The notes under the pieces were generated by a model. It was not told where the DNA came from and did not search any database. It saw only the letters and a list, made by a program, of their open reading frames with translations. Source: GCA-2862585 sp049890295 (GTDB lineage Bacteria; Bacteroidota; Bacteroidia; Flavobacteriales; UBA7312). Taken from it: 64,000 bases of DNA. Made by a program: the position numbers and the translations under genes. Of this stretch, positions 61,245-64,000 are shown in pieces; positions within the stretch are counted from its first letter, which is position 1; the number at the start of each line of letters is the position of its first letter. The DNA lies in assembly GCA_049890295.1 (NCBI GenBank), contig JBMHBP010000002.1, positions 170,208 to 234,207 of the forward strand. The letters run 5' to 3'.

Positions 61245-64000
61245 ATGAAGAAGAAATTTAGCTTGTATCTGTTAATGTTTTTAACAGTTAGTGCTTTTGC
61301 CCAACGTAATTGTCACACTACAGAATATAATAATTTACAACTTATTCAAAGTGAAAGTTTTTCAGAAAAACAGCAAGAATTAGAACTACTAACGCAGCAG
61401 TATAATCAGATGTTGCCATTATTTAATACCACTAATCAAATTTATACAATACCTATTATTGTTCATATAATTTACAACAATAACACAGAGAATATTTCCG
61501 ATGAGCAAATTTTTTCTCAAATAGACTCTCTGAATAAAGATTTTAGAGCACAAAACGCTGATATTTCAACAGTGCCAGATGTTTTTCAACCCTATGTTGC
61601 TGACGTTGGAATTGAATTTTGTTTTGCAACGATAGATCCTAATGGAAATCCAACTAATGGAATAAATAGAGTACAAACTTCAAATAGTTCATTTTCCTAT
61701 ACAGGTGACGATATGAAATTTACTTCATCAGGTGGAGTAGATGTTTGGAACCCATCAGATTATTTGAATATTTGGGTCTGTGATATAAGTGGAGGGATAT
61801 TAGGTTATGCACAGTTTCCTGGAGGTAATCCACAAACTGATGGCGTAGTGGTTGATTATGAATATTTTGGGTCAATTGGTACCGCAGCCTATCCATATGA
61901 TTTAGGTCGTACGCTAACTCATGAAGTTGGTCATTGGCTTAACTTAAGACACATTTGGGGAGATAATTATTGTGGTGATGACTTTGTTGATGATACTCCA
62001 ACCCAAGAAACTTCAAATGGAGGTTGTCCTAATTTTCCACATGTTACGTGTAACAACGGACCTGATGGCGATATGTTCATGAATTATATGGATTATACCT
62101 ATGACGCCTGTTTGACTATGTTTACTCAAGGGCAAAAAAATAGAATGGTAACAGCACTAACAACTACAAGAAGCAGCCTTCTATCATCTACAGTTTGTGG
62201 TGATCAAATTTTCGGTTGTACCGATGCCACCCAATTTAATTATGATCCATTAGCAAACACTGATGATGGTAGCTGTGAGCCTTATATTTATGGTTGTACC
62301 GATGAATCTCAATTTAACTATGATCCGACTGCAAATACAGACAATAATAGTTGTGTTTCATTTGTTTATGGTTGTTTAGATTCATCAGCTAATAATTTTG
62401 ATGAATTCGCTAATACAGATAATGGAAGTTGTGAATATAATTGTCAATCAGTTACTCTAACTATTACAACTGACCAATGGGGGGAAGAAACATCTTGGAT
62501 ATTATTAAATAACGAACAGCAAATCACAATTGCATCTATTTCAACTAATAGTTATCAAAACCAAACAACATACAATTATGATTATTGTTTGGTAGAGGGT
62601 TGTTATACATATAGTATCTCAGATACTTATGGCGATGGAATAGAAGGCTATAATTCAAACTCAAATGACGATGGATATTATGCTATAACAGATAGTAATG
62701 GTAATAGTATTATACAAATTGGCAATACAAATTTTGGATACAATGAATCCCAAGACTTCTGTATCAATTTCGTACAAGGTTGCACAGACCCTATAGCAAC
62801 AAATTTTGATATTAGTGCTACCCAAGACAATGGAAGCTGTGAGTATGCAGTAGATTATTGTGAAATAAATAATAGTACTGACAATTGGCAAATTAGAAGT
62901 AATTATTTAGCTGATACCAGACATCACCCCATAACTTTTTCTAATGAAAGGTATGGATTCGTTTTGGCAGGAAATTCAGGTTCTGGAAATTATTTAAAAG
63001 ACGTACATAGATATGATTCGTATACAGATACTTGGGAACAACTTTCAGATTTTCCAGGAAATCCAACAGGTTTTGGTTATGGAGTTTCGAATGGAACTTT
63101 AGCATATGTTGGATTTGGAAGGAGTAGTACTTCTTATAATACAGATTGGTGGCAATATGATATTGATAATGATGTCTGGACTCAATTAGCTTCTTTTCCA
63201 GCTGATGGTAGAGCTCACCCCGCACTTATTTTAGTTAATCAAAGAGTTTACATGGGTTTAGGTAATAACTCAAATGGAAATTTGAGTGATTGGTGGGAAT
63301 ATAGAATTGACACAGATGAATGGGTTCAACACAATGATTTCCCTTATGGTCAAAGGCACCACCCATTTTATTTTGACATTGGAAATTATGCATATGTTGG
63401 ATTTGGACACGGAAATTCAATTAATAATACATATAATATTTACAGTGATTTTTATCGTTATGAACATGAAACTGATTCATGGACTGAAATCGCCGAATTT
63501 CCAGCTGAAGGCAGAGTAGCTGGAACTCAATTTTCTTTTGATGGAAAAGGATATGTTTTGAGTGGTGACGGAGATAATCATAGTTATATGGAATGTGGTC
63601 AGTTTTGGGAATATGACCCATTGATTGATAATTGGACTCAGTTAGAGTCACACCCGGGGAGCTCAAGATGGGCACCAGGAAGTTTTGTAATCAATTGTGA
63701 TTTATATTTTACATCTGGATATGATAGACAAACAGGAATTCTTCACAATGATTTATATTCATTTAATCTATCAAATAATTGTGGGTGTACGGACATAGAA
63801 GCTGATAATTATAATCCTAATGCCATTGCAGATGATGGTAGTTGCTCATACACCATTTTAGGATGTACTGATTCAAATGCTGATAACTTCGATCCGAATG
63901 CTTCAGTAGATGATGGTAGTTGTACATATTGTGGAGACTTCACGGCTCTATTATTAGGTACTTCAGATGCTTCAGCAGCAGGTTCGGCAGACGGTAGTGT
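61245..64000 (+). CDS. secreted M43 metalloprotease with GCTD...DGSC and Kelch-like repeats, 3' end missing
   Basis: The frame stays open from ATG 61245 to the right edge (918 codons). A signal peptide (MKKKFSLYLLMFLTVSAFAQ) leads to a cytophagalysin/pappalysin-type (M43) zinc protease with HEVGHWLNLRH at 226-236 and a Met-turn region near MNYMDY. Next come three cysteine-bearing repeats GCTD...DDGSC (starting about 324, 350, 376), a domain with a DTYGDGIEGY motif, a fourth repeat (about 512), five Kelch-like beta-propeller blades (about 545-840) and two more repeats (847, 873). The last bases (SDASAAGSADGS) may begin an SprB-like repeat. A T9SS C-terminal domain is expected beyond the edge, by analogy. 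Confidence 0.85.
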   Translation, partial: MKKKFSLYLLMFLTVSAFAQRNCHTTEYNNLQLIQSESFSEKQQELELLTQQYNQMLPLFNTTNQIYTIPIIVHIIYNNNTENISDEQIFSQIDSLNKDFRAQNADISTVPDVFQPYVADVGIEFCFATIDPNGNPTNGINRVQTSNSSFSYTGDDMKFTSSGGVDVWNPSDYLNIWVCDISGGILGYAQFPGGNPQTDGVVVDYEYFGSIGTAAYPYDLGRTLTHEVGHWLNLRHIWGDNYCGDDFVDDTPTQETSNGGCPNFPHVTCNNGPDGDMFMNYMDYTYDACLTMFTQGQKNRMVTALTTTRSSLLSSTVCGDQIFGCTDATQFNYDPLANTDDGSCEPYIYGCTDESQFNYDPTANTDNNSCVSFVYGCLDSSANNFDEFANTDNGSCEYNCQSVTLTITTDQWGEETSWILLNNEQQITIASISTNSYQNQTTYNYDYCLVEGCYTYSISDTYGDGIEGYNSNSNDDGYYAITDSNGNSIIQIGNTNFGYNESQDFCINFVQGCTDPIATNFDISATQDNGSCEYAVDYCEINNSTDNWQIRSNYLADTRHHPITFSNERYGFVLAGNSGSGNYLKDVHRYDSYTDTWEQLSDFPGNPTGFGYGVSNGTLAYVGFGRSSTSYNTDWWQYDIDNDVWTQLASFPADGRAHPALILVNQRVYMGLGNNSNGNLSDWWEYRIDTDEWVQHNDFPYGQRHHPFYFDIGNYAYVGFGHGNSINNTYNIYSDFYRYEHETDSWTEIAEFPAEGRVAGTQFSFDGKGYVLSGDGDNHSYMECGQFWEYDPLIDNWTQLESHPGSSRWAPGSFVINCDLYFTSGYDRQTGILHNDLYSFNLSNNCGCTDIEADNYNPNAIADDGSCSYTILGCTDSNADNFDPNASVDDGSCTYCGDFTALLLGTSDASAAGSADGS

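Noticed and set aside
62661..63675. Several open frames on the minus strand under the M43 protease
   Set aside because: They are rich in His, Asn and Tyr with no family features and lie opposite a clear repeat-bearing protein frame; they are antisense shadows.
1..64000. Anti-phage defence, toxin-antitoxin, or biosynthetic gene cluster
   Set aside because: No restriction enzymes, Cas proteins, toxin pairs, integrases or large synthases were recognised; the AAA ATPase at 4115 and the TPR proteins lie in housekeeping operons.

Overview
The window is a gene-dense stretch of a Bacteroidota chromosome, most likely from an AT-rich, probably aquatic member of the Flavobacteriales. Four things point there: Bacteroidota-type -7 promoter boxes (TAnnTTTG) in front of many genes with no Shine-Dalgarno motifs; two proteins ending in the gliding-motility-associated C-terminal domain used as a type IX secretion (T9SS) type B sorting signal; a secreted metalloprotease with GCTD...DGSC repeats; and Bacteroidota-typical families (GWxTD, DUF349, three SurA/PpiC chaperones next to guaB, long-form IspH). 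Nearly everything is chromosomal housekeeping. No insertion sequence, prophage, integrase, CRISPR array or rRNA operon was seen.

Layout. 1-7264: start of ispH (cut by the left edge), pdxH, a leftward operon (methyltransferase, ZIP metal transporter, AAA ATPase, recQ, fmt), then an RlmL-type rRNA methyltransferase. 7280-14492: an envelope protein with thrombospondin-3 and SPOR-like repeats, then a leftward cluster of LOG hydrolase, uvrA, lytic transglycosylase and rfbC. 14587-20050: FKBP isomerase, lpd, sulfotransferase, mnmE, sucD. 20135-24603: fabG, a VWA membrane protein, prohibitin and two unknown proteins. 24607-32612: uvrB, DUF349 protein, aroE, DUF368 carrier, rhodanese, ComA-like synthase, TPR protein. 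32701-36678: a giant PKD adhesin interrupted by one in-frame TAA. 36783-42522: glmM, cysteine desulfurase, then a leftward envelope operon (GWxTD protein, lipid A-type acyltransferase, GT2). 42630-48838: tRNA-Ser, ribH, TPR membrane protein, recF, DUF721, ndk, nrnA, FKBP lipoprotein, methyltransferase, tRNA-Met. 48903-60966: methyltransferase, glyA, FabK-like flavoprotein, T9SS substrate, guaB, three periplasmic chaperones, moxR, def. 61053-64000: tRNA-Arg and a secreted M43 metalloprotease running off the right edge.

How genes work together. Envelope building and export form the main thread: periplasmic foldases (two FKBPs, three SurA/PpiC-type proteins), cell-wall and lipid A enzymes (glmM, transglycosylase, acyltransferase, DUF368 lipid carrier) and large secreted surface proteins. 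A second thread is DNA repair (uvrA, uvrB, recQ, recF, NrnA). Central metabolism is represented by lpd, sucD, glyA, guaB, ribH and pdxH.

Most notable observations: the single nonsense codon splitting the PKD protein; several genes whose -7 box ends exactly 4 nt before the start codon, suggesting leaderless mRNAs; a perfect 20-bp palindrome overlapping the -33 box of the tRNA-Arg promoter; and an unrecognised 134-residue protein built from four W-L-x-x-N repeats whose start codon directly abuts a terminator hairpin. I found no clear new defence or mobile system.
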